Source: Seiridium cupressi
Taxonomy: Eukaryota; Ascomycota; Sordariomycetes; Amphisphaeriales; Sporocadaceae
Length of the DNA stretch: 64,000 nt
Assembly: GCA_036674765.1 (NCBI GenBank)
Contig: JARVKI010000088.1
Coordinates: forward strand, 1-64,000
Reading direction: 5' to 3'
Shown here: positions 26,007-36,685 of the stretch, piece after piece
Position numbering within the stretch: the stretch's first letter is position 1
How the letters are laid out: each line of letters opens with the position of its first letter
The notes under the pieces: generated by a model
The model's input: the letters and a program-made list of their open reading frames with translations, nothing else
What the model was told of the DNA's origin: nothing
The model's database searches: none
Made by a program: the position numbers and the translations under genes

Positions 26007-28111
26007 ATGCCCGAGGAGAGCTCAGCCGTGGGTGCGACCCGAATAAAGAGAAACACAGCATGTACCTCCTGCCGGGACGCCAAGGTTTGTTTACACCCAT
26101 GCTCGGATAAAATAATGCAAAAGGCATGTCTGATCATCATTTATAGGTCCGATGTAATCCTAACCAAAATCCCAGCCAACGGTGCCAGCGTTGTGCAAAG
26201 CTGAACTTGGAATGTGTGGTTGACAAGGCTCACAAGAGGGTCAGCAGGAAGAGGTGAGATGCAATCCTAATTCCCATCTACTGGCTCGATTTTAACAATT
26301 AGAAAGCAAACTAGATGAGTTAGTACAAGAGATCCAATCCATCAAGCAAAGTGTCGGGGATCGTCCTATACCCCAGCAACCGAACTTGATTTCGTCAACG
26401 CCTTTTAAAGACCCTGCAATCCCTCGTTTGGGCATGCCGTCACCAGGCTTGAGCAGGCCAAGTATACCAACCAGTAGTAACCATCCAACCGTCTCTACTA
26501 CACAAACTCCCGGGCCGACATTTGCCATCGAAACAAATGTGGAGCCGAGCCTGCCACGAGCTCTAGGGAACCAGCCTTTCTCTGGAGAGGACATCGACTA
26601 TTACTTTCAAAAGTGGGTATGCCTATCACTTCACTGTGCCGCTGCTAAATGCGTCTAGGTATTTTGAGAACTTCCACCCATACATGCCCATCGTGCGACA
26701 TCGCGATCCGAATAAGTTGTATGAATCTGGTAGCGTTCTTTTCTGGACCATCGTTATGGTGGCTTGTCGTCGCTACGCGCGCAATTCTACTGTGTTCCCG
26801 TTCCTGATGGACGCGGTGCGGAGCGAACTATTCTTGGTAATCTCGAAGCTGCCTTTGTCGATTCATTCTATCAATGCTCTCATACTAGTAAGCACTTGGG
26901 TATTTACAGATGTTCGATTCCTGAATGACCCGACATCGATATTCTCTGGTGTCACCATGAACGCTGCTCAGCTACTGGGAATACACTCAGGGAAAGGATC
27001 GCACCCAGAATACAGTGTGGGCATGTTCCAGAACAACTTCAGTGACGAGGAAGCCCACTTTACTTGGGCTGGCTATTGCATCACATCGCAAAGGTTCGTC
27101 CTCAGGATTCATTCTTTCAGCATACCTATTTGCTTACCATTACGCAGGATGGCGGAATATCGAGGACTCCCTCCTGTTGGCTCCGTGTTCAACCAGAGCG
27201 TCCAGAATGTCATCGATGGTAACACGCCGTTCCATGTACCAGGCAGCTTTCGTGTACTGCTAGAGTGTCAGAAGTTTGCCAATCGTGTGAGCAGCACAAT
27301 GACAGCTTGCCTAGACGAGACTAGAGGGGTTTCTTCCCACGTCGTCAGGCATTTAGAAGACGAATTTGATCATATTAGGGGACTCATTTGCTCGGAACGT
27401 GCAGGTACGATGCCTCCTTCCACTCATTTGAGCCAGATACTAACCGTAGTAGACGACCTTGATCGGTGGAATGCATTGCTGGTGCAATTAGAAATTCAAA
27501 CATACTATCTAATACCTCTCCCGGGCTACAATCCGGAGAGTCTGAAGCGCAACGTCCTCAGAGCCTACACAACAGCTCGAACTGTCGTCCAGGTTGCACT
27601 AGAGCTCGAACGGTCGCACAGCTTTTTGAAACACATGCCTCACTTTTACTTTAGAAGTCTCATCAGCGCGAACTGTATCATATACAAAGTTCTGCGGTCC
27701 TCTTATATGGACTTCCTCGACCGCACGCAAACAGAGCAAACGGCGATAGACGTCATTGAGGCCTGCCGGCAATCAGTGGTCACGGAGGGAGACCTTCCAA
27801 CACGCCTGGCAACACTCCTCGAATCGATCTGGAATTGGAATCAACTTGCGAGGTGGCACGAAGAACCGATCTCGGTCTTCACACACCGGCTAGGAGCTAG
27901 CGTCATTTTTGATTGTCTCAAGAGATGGAAGAATGATATGGATTCGCGGCCCAAAAGTCAACCACCCGCCGCGGTAGGAGGCGAAACGCCTGCCACTCTC
28001 CTTGTGCCAGACCCTATGGCAAGTATTGACTGGAGTTTCATGGACGATTTCGATTGGAATATGGAACCAACGTTATTGGGGCCAGGGATAGCCCCTGGTA
28101 TAGCCCCTTAG
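26007..28111 (+). CDS. Zn2Cys6 fungal-specific transcription factor
   Basis: Predicted 614-aa nuclear regulator. Exons are 26007-26084, 26147-26253, 26307-26612, 26659-27093, 27148-27404 and 27450-28111. The zinc cluster has C19, C22, C29, C39, C42 and C49; the nine-residue loop between the third and fourth Cys is longer than in the gene at 10527. A short coiled coil follows (LDELVQEIQSIKQ). The middle homology region begins near DYYFQKYFENFHPYMPIVRHRD. Introns 4 (54 nt) and 5 (45 nt, with an ACTAAC branch) are multiples of three without stops and were called from splice signals. The C-terminus is acidic and aromatic (DWSFMDDFDW), resembling an activation tail. It lies on the same strand as the chitosanase, but a regulatory link is only a guess. 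Confidence 0.87.
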
Positions 28112-28282
28112 TAGTGTATCCCAAAATATTTAGATAGTTCGATGCATATACCCCTGCTACTTATATCGTCTCGTGGAAGTTCCATTTCATCTTGGTGAAG
28201 CTCAATTAGATAATGCAATCAGCGTATCGGAATTCAGCACTTGGATTTGACCTTTACCATTCCACGGAGGTTTCACTGCTAC

Positions 28283-29042
28283 TTATTTCCATACCCTTTC
28301 GCAGCTTCCCACCCACTGCCCCCATCCAATGACTTTCCCCTGGATTGCGTCTGCAATTTGCTCTCTCGTTGCTTTTCCTTCTAATAACTGTTTGTCAAGG
28401 GTGTCATTTAAACCAATGACGAAGAAAAAGTCTACACAGATCAGCTAAGTTCATCCATGGAATGAGATGCGTGAGATGGCCTACACCGATGGACTCCATG
28501 ATCCAAGAGGGGTCGGGGTGGAATATACGGCGTTCCTCGCCTAGTCACTCCATAATGGAAACCGCCTTTCAAAAGAGCTTTGCTCTCATCAGCGATTTGG
28601 AAGTCTGAGGCAAGAACAGATGTCTTGGTTGGTAGAATGCCACCATAAATTCTGTATGAAAGTTTAGTATACCTCCGTTGCTATACAAGGTATGGAGCGT
28701 GTGCCTCTCGCCAACTCTCTAAAGGAGAGCAGGGGGGACTCACCCATGCGCAATTGGTGTTGGTAGTGGTGCATCGGGGTCCTCTGATACCAATAACCAC
28801 TCCTTGACTTTCCCTTGTAGCTCTTTAGGTACATCCCAGCTCAGCTCGGGGAATTTGCCGGCCCCGTCGTGGGTATAATCGACGCCGAGCTGTGCATCCG
28901 TGGCTCCACAATCCGGCGATGTGATGGGAATAGTTGGTGTGGGATGCGAGTTGAATGCTGGATTTTTAACAAAAAGCTTCGCATCCCGCCCTCGGAAGTT
29001 CTTGAACAGCCATGAGATTGTGACTTCCAGATAGGTTGCCAT
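28283..29042 (-). pseudogene. PEBP-like protein gene with a frame break
   Basis: Fungal phosphatidylethanolamine-binding protein family (PEBP/RKIP/YbhB-like), usually a cytosolic ligand-binding fold. Exon 1 (29042-28744) carries ELSWDVP and the SEDPDAPLP motif. Exon 2 (28651-28487) continues IYGGILPTKT and the conserved IPPRPLLDHGVHR run. Exon 3 (28431-28283) encodes the intact C-terminus ending GWGQWVGSCERVWK. Introns of 92 and 55 nt have good GT-AG ends. The exon lengths sum to one base over a multiple of three, and no alternative GT-AG choice restores frame. The break sits at the exon 2/3 junction next to a run of five T at about 28423. It is either a recent pseudogene or an assembly error. 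The ATG at 29042 is the first in frame. Confidence 0.65.
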
Positions 29043-29560
29043 CGGCAATGTTGCTACTGATAAGCGGCGGTACGGAGATGTGGGGATGGTCCGAAGATCT
29101 GATAATTTGGAGTGATATTTGGAGATGGGTCAAGGTTTTCGCGGTCCTGAGAGAAGTTGTATGTCCGGTTCGGCAAGCAGTGAGATTCTTGTATATATAA
29201 GCTCTGTTATTTTAGTACGACTGCCATGTAGTGCACGGAAGGGATACAGTTAAATTCATGATCGTGCTTACATACCTAGCCCGGTCGGAGCCGTGCCGGC
29301 TACGGCTCAAGAGCATCGTCACACTGAGCAGCGGGTGGGACGTGCCTGTCCGACAACTAAAATTGGGCGGGCGCAAGCGAAAGCCCAAACTCATACTACA
29401 TGCACATAGCAACCAATCAACTCTTGGACGCCCATTAACTCAGTATACTACTATCCACCTTTCTGGGTCTTGTGCCCAACTCTAAGCAACAACTCTGAGT
29501 TAGTTACTTCACAGGCCGTTTCATTACCCGAGCAGTACCGCGTCGCTGACGCGCACCGCC
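29043..29560. promoter_or_regulatory. Divergent promoter region, PEBP-like gene / EBP gene
   Basis: 518 nt between the two start codons. A TATATATAA run at 29192-29200 could act as a TATA element for either gene. A shared regulatory role is inferred from geometry. Confidence 0.45.
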
Positions 29561-30661
29561 ATGGTTGGCAACATCGCCGAACCGTCAGGGGTCACGCACC
29601 CCTATTACCCCCTTGGCGTCGAGATACCTCATTATGTAGCCAACACGACGCCAGTGCCGGTCCTTCTGGCCGCATTGGCCGGTATGTTGGGCTCGGTGCT
29701 GTTGGCAACGAGTACGCTTGCATTGCGATTCAACCCGGGCCTGACCAGAGGTGAGCTAGTGGTGTTCTGCTGGTTCGTTCTGTGTAAGTCTGTCTGGGGC
29801 TGAACATGAAGATATAGTGTCGGATGTGTGCTGACGAGGAAGGGGGATAGGTGGTTCGCTGCATTGTTTCTTTGAGGGTATGTCTGGGGAACAAGTTGTT
29901 GATATAGCTTTTTGCATTATAGGAGGATGTGCCCAATGACTGACATATACTTACTGACAGGATACTTTGTCTTCAACCATGCCACAGTCGCGTCGTCACA
30001 AAACTTACTCGCGCAGCTGTGGAAGGAGTATGCGCTCTCGGACTCACGATACCTGACCTCGGACCCGTTTATGCTGAGTGTCGAGAGCATCACAGTGGTA
30101 TGTCCCATGTCCCATTCGGGAAACTTCGTCCTTTTATACGTTCTTGTAGCATTTTATTTCACGAAGTCATTTACCCTCAACCCGGGATCGTGCACGAGCT
30201 CACGCAACATCCACAGTTCTTATGGGGCCCTCTTTCCTTCCTCTGCGCCGCGAGCATCGTGGCCGCCTCGCATCTGAGACACCCCTTGCAAATCATCATG
30301 TGCATGGCGCACCTGTACGGGGTAGCCCTCTACTACGCCACGAGCCTTGTCGAGACGCATTTCACAGGCAGAGCGCACAGCCGGCCCGAGTTTCTGTATT
30401 TCTGGGTCTATTATGTCGGATTTAATTTTCCGTGGGTTGTTGTTCCTGCCTGTAAGTCATTCTAATTCAGGATTCAACTCTGAGAAATTCGAAACGCCGT
30501 GCTAACAAACACTATCAGTCTTGCTATATAGTAGTCTGAGGACGATCACTAGGAAGTTGAAGAGCCTGGACCATGTAAGAGTTGGATTGAACGGGTACCA
30601 GTCCAGGAACAGTGATCTGAAGACAAGTCTTCCCGCCCAGAAGATACAAAAGAAGGAGTAG
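29561..30661 (+). CDS. EBP-family (EXPERA) sterol isomerase-like membrane protein
   Basis: Predicted 254-aa ER membrane protein of the emopamil-binding family, whose animal and plant members convert delta-8 to delta-7 sterols. Exons are 29561-29783, 29851-29877 (a 27-nt microexon), 29961-30097, 30217-30451 and 30519-30661, and all joins keep frame. Visible are four to five hydrophobic segments, the N-terminal HPYYPL motif, the H-x3-E pair H79 and E83 (in CGSLHCFFEGYF), LWKEYALSDSRY, and SVESITV with the second catalytic Glu, then WGPLSF. The C-terminus is basic (KIQKKE), perhaps an ER-retrieval-like tail. Ascomycetes normally use the unrelated Erg2 for this step, so the substrate here is uncertain. 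Confidence 0.88.
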
Positions 30662-31524
30662 TAAGATCATATATGGAACAAGCTTTGTCGGTGTTTATTG
30701 AAACGACGAATAATAGATTTAGCAATGTTCGTACTTGATTGTCTTTTTTTGAGATATATACTCGGTAGCGTGTTGCCGTTCATGCACGGGTCTTAATTGT
30801 ATAAGTCAAAATGATAGGTTTGAGAATGCGTTATTAGAAAAGTAGAGATAGAAGCCAATCCATGTCGTGATGAGCAAGTTCGAGAAGTAAAGATTGACGT
30901 CGTTTTGATTAATCTTTATCGATCATTCCAATTCTGAATAACATAAGCTGATATCTAAAATGAACCTAGGGGTTATTGACTATCCTGGCAGGCGTCACCT
31001 TCGTCAAAAGGCAAACCGGCCTGCTGCTCAATTGTTTCGAAGTCCCCTGAATATCGTCTATGGTCATCGCTAGTGAGCCACCAACATAGGAACTTGGCAC
31101 TGTGAGGTACCTGCAAGTAATCTTCCCCCCTATCTGGCTTCTGCGTACTCGAGGTTCCAAACACAAATAGACTCATGTTTTCGGCATTCCCAAAGTTTTC
31201 GACCACAGTTGCTGCAAAAGATATACTAGGCTGTCCAACCCGACGTTGGAACGCGAACGCAATACCTTCCAGCTTCAAGTCTTGCACTGCCGCGCCTTTT
31301 TGGTAGCGCTCCGCAACTTTGACCCATCCAAGGCTAAGTTACCTTCAAATATGGCTACTGCTCCAATAGATGAAGATTGTCCCGCTGTCACCAGGCCTGA
31401 TGGGAGAAGCACTTGGGGGCCACGAAACCAGAGCGAAGTGAAGGAATGGATTTGATAGTCCCCGACGCGCTGGTAGTATTCCAGTGGAGGGCCCTCGGAA
31501 AAGTGTCTCGAACGGCACAAACGT
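30662..31524. other. Convergent region between the EBP gene and CWC15
   Basis: About 860 nt holding both 3' UTRs. The EBP side (30662-30960) is AT-rich without coding signal. The CWC15 side contains an unexplained minus-strand open frame, listed separately. Confidence 0.5.
30973..31287 (-). CDS. Unidentified open frame downstream of CWC15
   Basis: A minus-strand frame of about 100 codons with balanced composition, which I cannot assign to a family. A possible GT-AG intron of 56 nt (31280-31335) joins it in frame to about 45 more residue-like codons upstream (around EYYQRVGDYQIH). That upstream part lies in the same frame as CWC15 read through its unspliced intron. It could be a relic, an alternative 3' end of CWC15 or chance. 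No ATG start is apparent in the upstream part. Confidence 0.22.
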   Translation of the reverse strand: MQDLKLEGIAFAFQRRVGQPSISFAATVVENFGNAENMSLFVFGTSSTQKPDRGEDYLQVPHSAKFLCWWLTSDDHRRYSGDFETIEQQAGLPFDEGDACQDSQ

Positions 31525-32294
31525 CTATCGGACGTACTTGCCCATGAACCTCTTGTGGAAATCAGAACGTAGCAGATCCTGTTCCTCGTTAGTAAGATTT
31601 CACTGCAGCTTCCTGAAAGACCGGAACTCACGTTGATAAACTCCTTCTTTTTTCCCTTATCTTCGGTGCCGCGAGCCTGGTTCTTGAAAACCACATCGTC
31701 GTCCCATCTTCTCTTCATGTTGAAATTCTGCTTGTTGAGTAGAGGGTTTCCTAGCGCAATATCTTTCTCTCTCTCTTCCAGCTCTCTTGCCTCTCGTTCT
31801 TCCTCTTCCTTCTGTCTCTTCGCGGCGCGCTCAGCCTTGATTTTCTCCAACTCTCTTTGTAATTCGGCTTCTTCATCATCACTGTCGTCGTCGCTGGAGT
31901 CGTCACTATCCTCAGCCTCATCGTCGTCTTCCGAGTCCGCATCTATATCTCGGCTTTCCTCTAATATCCTTCTTCTCTTCGCTTCGGGGTCTTCCTCACC
32001 TCCCGACGTCAGCTTTAGAGTCCTCTTTGCGGTGGCGTTGCCGGAGACAGCCTCGGAATCGTCGCTGGATGAGGGAAGCGGCGCGCCGTTCTTCTTGGCG
32101 AAGTGAGCGGCCTCGGCAGCAAGGAGTTCGGCACGCAGGTCGCGCGTCTCAACGGCGTCGGCATCGCCGCCTTGGCCAGCCTGTCTGAACTTGAGTTGAG
32201 TGTGCGCAGGTAGAAGGCGCTGATGGTAGGCTGGACCGCGGAGAGCCTCTTTGCCCCGAGCCGGGTCAAAGGTAGGTCTGTGTGCTGTAGTCAT
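31525..32294 (-). CDS. cwc15: CWC15 / Cwf15 spliceosome component
   Basis: Predicted 238-aa nuclear protein associated with the Prp19/NineTeen complex in active spliceosomes. Exon 1 is 32294-31632 and exon 2 is 31578-31525, separated by a 53-nt GT-AG intron. The N-terminus MTTAHRPTFDPARG is the family signature, followed by an ordered QLKFRQ segment. The middle is a long acidic tract (runs of D, E and S) with a charged coiled coil. The conserved C-terminus includes RRWDDDVVFKNQAR and, after splicing, ends with the FMGKYVR tail. Splicing is essential: if the intron is retained, the frame stays open and gives an unrelated extension. It is divergent from RRP45. Confidence 0.94.
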
Positions 32295-32640
32295 ATTTCG
32301 CTTTTTTCAATAAGCGAACGCGAACTTATAAAATAGGATTGCGGGTGGCTGATACGTCTGCGCTGAGTTGTGGTTGTCTTGTAGTCGTGATCGTGCGTCA
32401 AGGAGGGAAGAGTCCAAGTTGAGCTTCTGCGCTAGTTAGCTGGTGACTAGCAACCAGAAGATCGGCGCTACAGGCAGTGAAAGCCGATCTGAAGTGCCTG
32501 ACCGCCCGGCAGAACCCCAAGAATTTGATTTTCCAGCAGCTGCAGCTCCCCTGGCTAAGAGCCCCGCCATAGACAGCGTCCCGCCTTCCAAACCACGATG
32601 TGATCAAATCCAGAGGAGCAGTTTCCGCAACCGATTGACA
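32295..32640. promoter_or_regulatory. Divergent promoter region, CWC15 / RRP45
   Basis: 346 nt between two RNA-processing genes. The frame upstream of the RRP45 ATG is open to 32443 without matching the family, so 32641 is preferred as start. No TATA box is obvious. Confidence 0.5.
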
Positions 32641-33575
32641 ATGCCGCGCGAGGCCGAGCCATCTCTCAACGAGAAGGCTTTCTTAGTACAAGCTCTACAA
32701 GAGGGTCATCGCCTGGATGGGCGCGAATTCGAGCAGTTCAGGAAGCTGGAGCTCAATTTCGGAGACCAGTATGGAGTCGCAGACGTCACTCTGGGCAAGA
32801 CGAGGTTGGTACCACAAGAAGTCGCAAGGGGATTCGTGAGCTCATTCGCATGTCTAGGGTACTTGCAAAGGTCTCTGCCGAAGTCACAGTCCCATACCCT
32901 GACCGACCATTCGATGGCATCTTCACAATCGCCAGCGAGCTCAGCCCGATGGCGTCGCCAGCCTTCGAGGTGAATAGACCGACCGAGACGGAAGTACTGC
33001 TGTCAAGATTACTGGAGAAGACCGTCCGGCGGTCGAACGCTCTGGATACCGAGTCCCTCTGTCTCATTGCGGGTCAGAAAGTCTGGTCGATACGGGTAGA
33101 CCTGCACGTTCTGTCGCACGATGGAAACCTGATCGACGCATCTTGTCTAGCCGTGGTGGCAGCATTACGGCACTTTCGAAAACCGGACACGAGCATGGAG
33201 GGAGAGACGTTGACGGTATACACTCCAGCAGAGCGAGAACCAGTCTCGCTGAGTTGGTTACATACACCACTGTGTATCACATTCAGCTTCTATGGAGAAG
33301 ATGGTGATATCTGGCTACTGGATGCTACCTTGCTGGAGGAGCAGTTGCGAGTGAGCAGCTGTACTATCAGCCTGAACAAGCATGGAGAGATATGTCAAGT
33401 TGCGAAGCTTGGTGGCACATCCGTCGAGGCAGTGTCTTTAGTGCAATGCGCCAACATTGCCATGCAGCAGGTGAAAGTCTTCTCGACTTTCCTAGATCAG
33501 AAGTTGGCTGAGGACTCGAAACGAAGAGATAAGGGGGGACTACTGGCAGAACTTTCCGCGGAGAATGAAAGATAG
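32641..33575 (+). CDS. rrp45: Exosome complex subunit RRP45
   Basis: Predicted 293-aa RNase PH-like subunit of the nine-subunit RNA exosome core, which processes and degrades RNA in nucleus and cytoplasm. Exons are 32641-32804 and 32858-33575, with a 53-nt intron that restores KTRVLAKVSAEV. The N-terminus MPREAEPSLNEKAF followed by RLDGRE is typical of Rrp45. The run VPYPDRPFDGIFTI, the RLLEKTVRRS segment and DLHVLSHDGNLIDA belong to the RNase PH fold. Phosphorolytic residues are not expected to be active in eukaryotic subunits. Length fits the conserved core without a long C-terminal tail. It is convergent with ARL3 after a 218-nt gap. Confidence 0.94.
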
Positions 33576-33793
33576 CAAGGCGCTTCTGCAAACGCCCATT
33601 GCAAAATAATGATACCCAAAACCTAGAGAGAGACCTGCGGAGTCGTTTTCGCATGGCTTCTACTGTCCTCCAGACCTCGTACCCCGGGATTGACTGAACC
33701 CAAACGCCGCCTCCATGCCGCTAGAAATGCAACTCACGCATATCCGTTACTGCCCCATGCTCCGTTTCTTAGCATGTCGCAAACAGGTCCTAG

Positions 33794-34480
33794 CTACCGC
33801 ATCACAGGTGGCCTGGATTCCTTATTCCATTTCACCCGGCTCCTTACCCAGTCTATCGCCTCCCTTACGCCGGTCCCCGTCAGTGCGCTCACGGGCAAGA
33901 CTCTTGAATCTCTGATGCTGCCCGACTTTTCGCTCTCGAATACCTTCTTGACCAGCCCTTCCTTGATTCGTACCACCTCAACACAGTCCTCACGATCTTG
34001 CTTGTTTGCCAATATCAAGACTGGCACGCCGTCCGCATCGGTGTGTTGCAACACGTCTTCAAGCACCATTCGACACTCGTCAAGCCGCCCGATCGTCTCT
34101 TTCCCTGTGGCCACACTGCCGTCTGTGCCATTGTCCGGTGCCGAACCAAACGGTAACAGGCCATCACCTATGTCTGTGCTGTCGATGATGAATACGATCG
34201 CGTGGCAACTCGAGTAGTAGCTCTGCCATAGTTTCCTGAGCGACAACTGCCCACCTACGTCCCAGATCTTGAGGTACATGTCGGGCAGGGTCAGGGTGCT
34301 GACGTTCTGACCGACAGTGGGCACAGTCTTGAGTTTCGGGTCTGGATGCTCAGGCATGAACAACGACTTGGTCTGCTCGTGGAAAGTGGTCTTGCCGGCA
34401 TTGTCAAGGCCAAGCAGGATCACGGAATATTCCTCTTTGCTTGTCGCGAGCCGGTAGAGGCCCTTCGCTAAGTGATACAT
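33794..34480 (-). CDS. arl3: ARL3 / ARFRP1-type Arf-like GTPase
   Basis: Intronless 228-aa small GTPase. The yeast and animal orthologues (Arl3, ARFRP1) act at the trans-Golgi upstream of Arl1 and are targeted by N-terminal acetylation. The N-terminus MYHLAKGLY is typical of that acetylated group and lacks the Gly2 myristoylation site of other Arfs. GTPase motifs are GLDNAGKTT (P-loop), PTVGQN (switch I), WDVGGQ (switch II), NKQD and a final SAL. A Gly/Asp-rich insertion follows the FIIDSTD strand. The start at 34480 begins directly with the amphipathic helix. It is divergent from the membrane protein gene at 34916. Confidence 0.93.
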   Translation of the reverse strand: MYHLAKGLYRLATSKEEYSVILLGLDNAGKTTFHEQTKSLFMPEHPDPKLKTVPTVGQNVSTLTLPDMYLKIWDVGGQLSLRKLWQSYYSSCHAIVFIIDSTDIGDGLLPFGSAPDNGTDGSVATGKETIGRLDECRMVLEDVLQHTDADGVPVLILANKQDREDCVEVVRIKEGLVKKVFESEKSGSIRDSRVLPVSALTGTGVREAIDWVRSRVKWNKESRPPVMR

Positions 34481-34915
34481 GCTGGCTTGCGGGGAGGCGA
34501 CGTCGCCGGCGAGGGGTGAGCGGGCGGGATAAGCTACAAGCTGTTACGTTCGTCGGACTGTCGTAATTGTCGAGGGTGCAGCACGTATGCGACCTGTCAA
34601 GATGTCGGGGTCCCTAGCCTGGTTGGCCGAATATTGGGGTCAGATTGGCGATGCTAGGTTCGCGGCTGATGAACCATCTAGCGCTACGTTTCACCTGGTG
34701 TGCCCGGGGGACACGCGATTGGTGAGGTGTCGCTGGCGCCGCTTTGCAAGGGAGAACAGCCAAACAAACGTCATCCTGCATCGGTCGCGGTCCAGGAACA
34801 CGACCAGCCACGCGACTGCCAACTTTCGTGCACTACTCCGAATAACTTCACGACAAAACGACACAAACCATATTTTGCACTCTGCTCTGTTTGGCTCAGA
34901 GGCTTGTCAGACAAG
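34481..34915. promoter_or_regulatory. Divergent promoter region, ARL3 / membrane protein gene
   Basis: 435 nt between start codons. No distinct element was recognised. A short open frame on the plus strand (from 34587) is not supported. Confidence 0.45.
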
Positions 34916-36685
34916 ATGGCGCCTGTGCCTATTGAGCACGCGCCAAGGTGAGTTCAACTAGACCAGCCCAATTCATGAGCCGACACTAACTTTCTTCGCT
35001 AGCTATGTTCCCCTAGCTCTATCCACAACACACCTAGGGCTCGTGGTCTATCTCACATATGCTGTAGGCGCAAGCCTGTTCACATCATATAAGTCTCTTA
35101 CTCCATCCCAAGACACTCGGCAGCGGCGAGAATGGCGCAGGACACTGGTTCCCGTATTTGCCGGTCTGGCCGCCGTGGCCTTGGTATCGGCATCCTATTC
35201 TTCCCTCACCTACGCGGTTCTGTCGTACAAGGTCTGGGCTCATGAACGCGGCATTGAGCTCCCGCAGCGGTATGTCTATTCTACTATGACATCTGCGCCT
35301 TTCAAGCAGAGCTAACACAGTTGGGCAGTATCGTTGGCGACAAGGGGTTCTTGCCTGGCACCCACAACTCAAGTCAAGTCTACCTCGCGCAGTGGTTGAA
35401 TGACACGCCCGTCTATTACGATGCATTTGAGATCATTGCAGAGAAGGCCCGTCGTTTCTGGTGGGGTCAGCAGATCGACCTTGGAACAGTCTCTTGGAGT
35501 TTGTTGCTTGCGATTGAAGGTCGGCGAAGACGCATTCCTCTACTGACCGCGTTCTTGGCCCTGGCTCATCTGGTCAACCTCTCGTTCGCACAAAACTTGT
35601 TCTATTTGGCTTTGCTCCTTACACCAGCACCTATTGCAGCCGGACACGACGAACTGGAGCTACCCATCGTTCCAATCCCAACCTCGAGATTGGCACGCAT
35701 CCGGAACGCAATCTCACCTCCCAAACCGACGAACTGGTGTCCACATCCTACCCTCTTCCTCGGAGCGGCCCTCATCAACTTTGCCTCGTTGTTCGCCCTC
35801 CCATACGCTGCTGACACGCCCTCCTTCATCACTGTTACGCTTATCACCCGGCTATCAACCGTACTTCCGCTAATTATACCCAAGACTGTCCCTGTATCCT
35901 GGGGCACGGTGCATCCACATCCACACAATGCGTACAGCTCCTTCACGACGCTCTTCCGCGTCATAGCATTCACAAGTTTTGCTCTCCACGCCAAGGCGAC
36001 GTTCTTCGGCTTGCGGTACAACTTGCCCGACTCACACTACCACCGCCACTCCCGCTTCCTGCCCTGGGATATTGAAGAACGATCAACGTGGGAGCAGAGT
36101 ACCACCGCTATTGGCAAGGTCCTTGGTTCGACAAGCGATCATCCAGTTGTCGCTGCTGTGGGGTGGGATGTACTGCTATGTGCTTTGAGCCTAGGCTTCT
36201 GGACTGCTATTAGGGCCACGGACGTGGAAGGCATAATCACGTCAACCGTTCCGTTCTACAGGAAGTCCGGCTATAAAAATGCAGACCATGAAGCTAAAGA
36301 TACACCGAGACCAACTATCAAGGAAGAATCCGAAGCTGCAGAATCATCTGAGCCGGAAGCAGGCACAAGCATGACATTGCGCCGTCGTGGACACCACAAA
36401 TCTCGGGTAGCGAGCATAGCCAGCATTGCTTCGTCCGACGCTGGGACTGATGAAGCATCATCCGGCACGGTAAGAAGGCGTGGACGACCGAAGAGGAAAG
36501 TCGCCGAAGACGAGAAAGCCTACGAGCCAACCGCTCAAGAGGCACGTCAGGTTGTCGAGGGGGATGTCCTCCCGCCGGAAGAGCTGGACTGGGAAAGCGC
36601 GGCGCTAGCGTGGGGACTTGCTGCCTTCGGAGGATTGGGCGCTTCAGAAGCAGGTGTGTTTGGAGCAGAGTGTGTTGCCAGGTAG
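34916..36685 (+). CDS. Uncharacterised fungal multi-pass membrane protein
   Basis: Predicted 551-aa protein of unknown function. Exons are 34916-34947, 35003-35269 and 35329-36685. Introns of 55 and 59 nt keep the frame and have good branch and acceptor sites. I see about seven hydrophobic segments: two in residues 10-75, two to four between 150 and 280, one near 310, one near 370, plus a weak one at the very C-terminus. A hydrophilic tail between the last two segments is rich in Glu and Ser and contains RRRGRPKRK at about 36473-36499, which resembles an AT-hook core; in a membrane protein this may simply be a basic patch. No catalytic motif is recognised. It looks fungal-specific and well conserved in composition. 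Confidence 0.8.

Noticed and set aside
10527..30661. A secondary-metabolite cluster (two regulators, an EBP-type membrane protein)
   Set aside because: No polyketide synthase, peptide synthetase, terpene synthase or P450 is present, and the genes are interleaved with housekeeping genes.
31633..32106. Ser-rich plus-strand open frame
   Set aside because: Antisense of the acidic and charged tract of CWC15.
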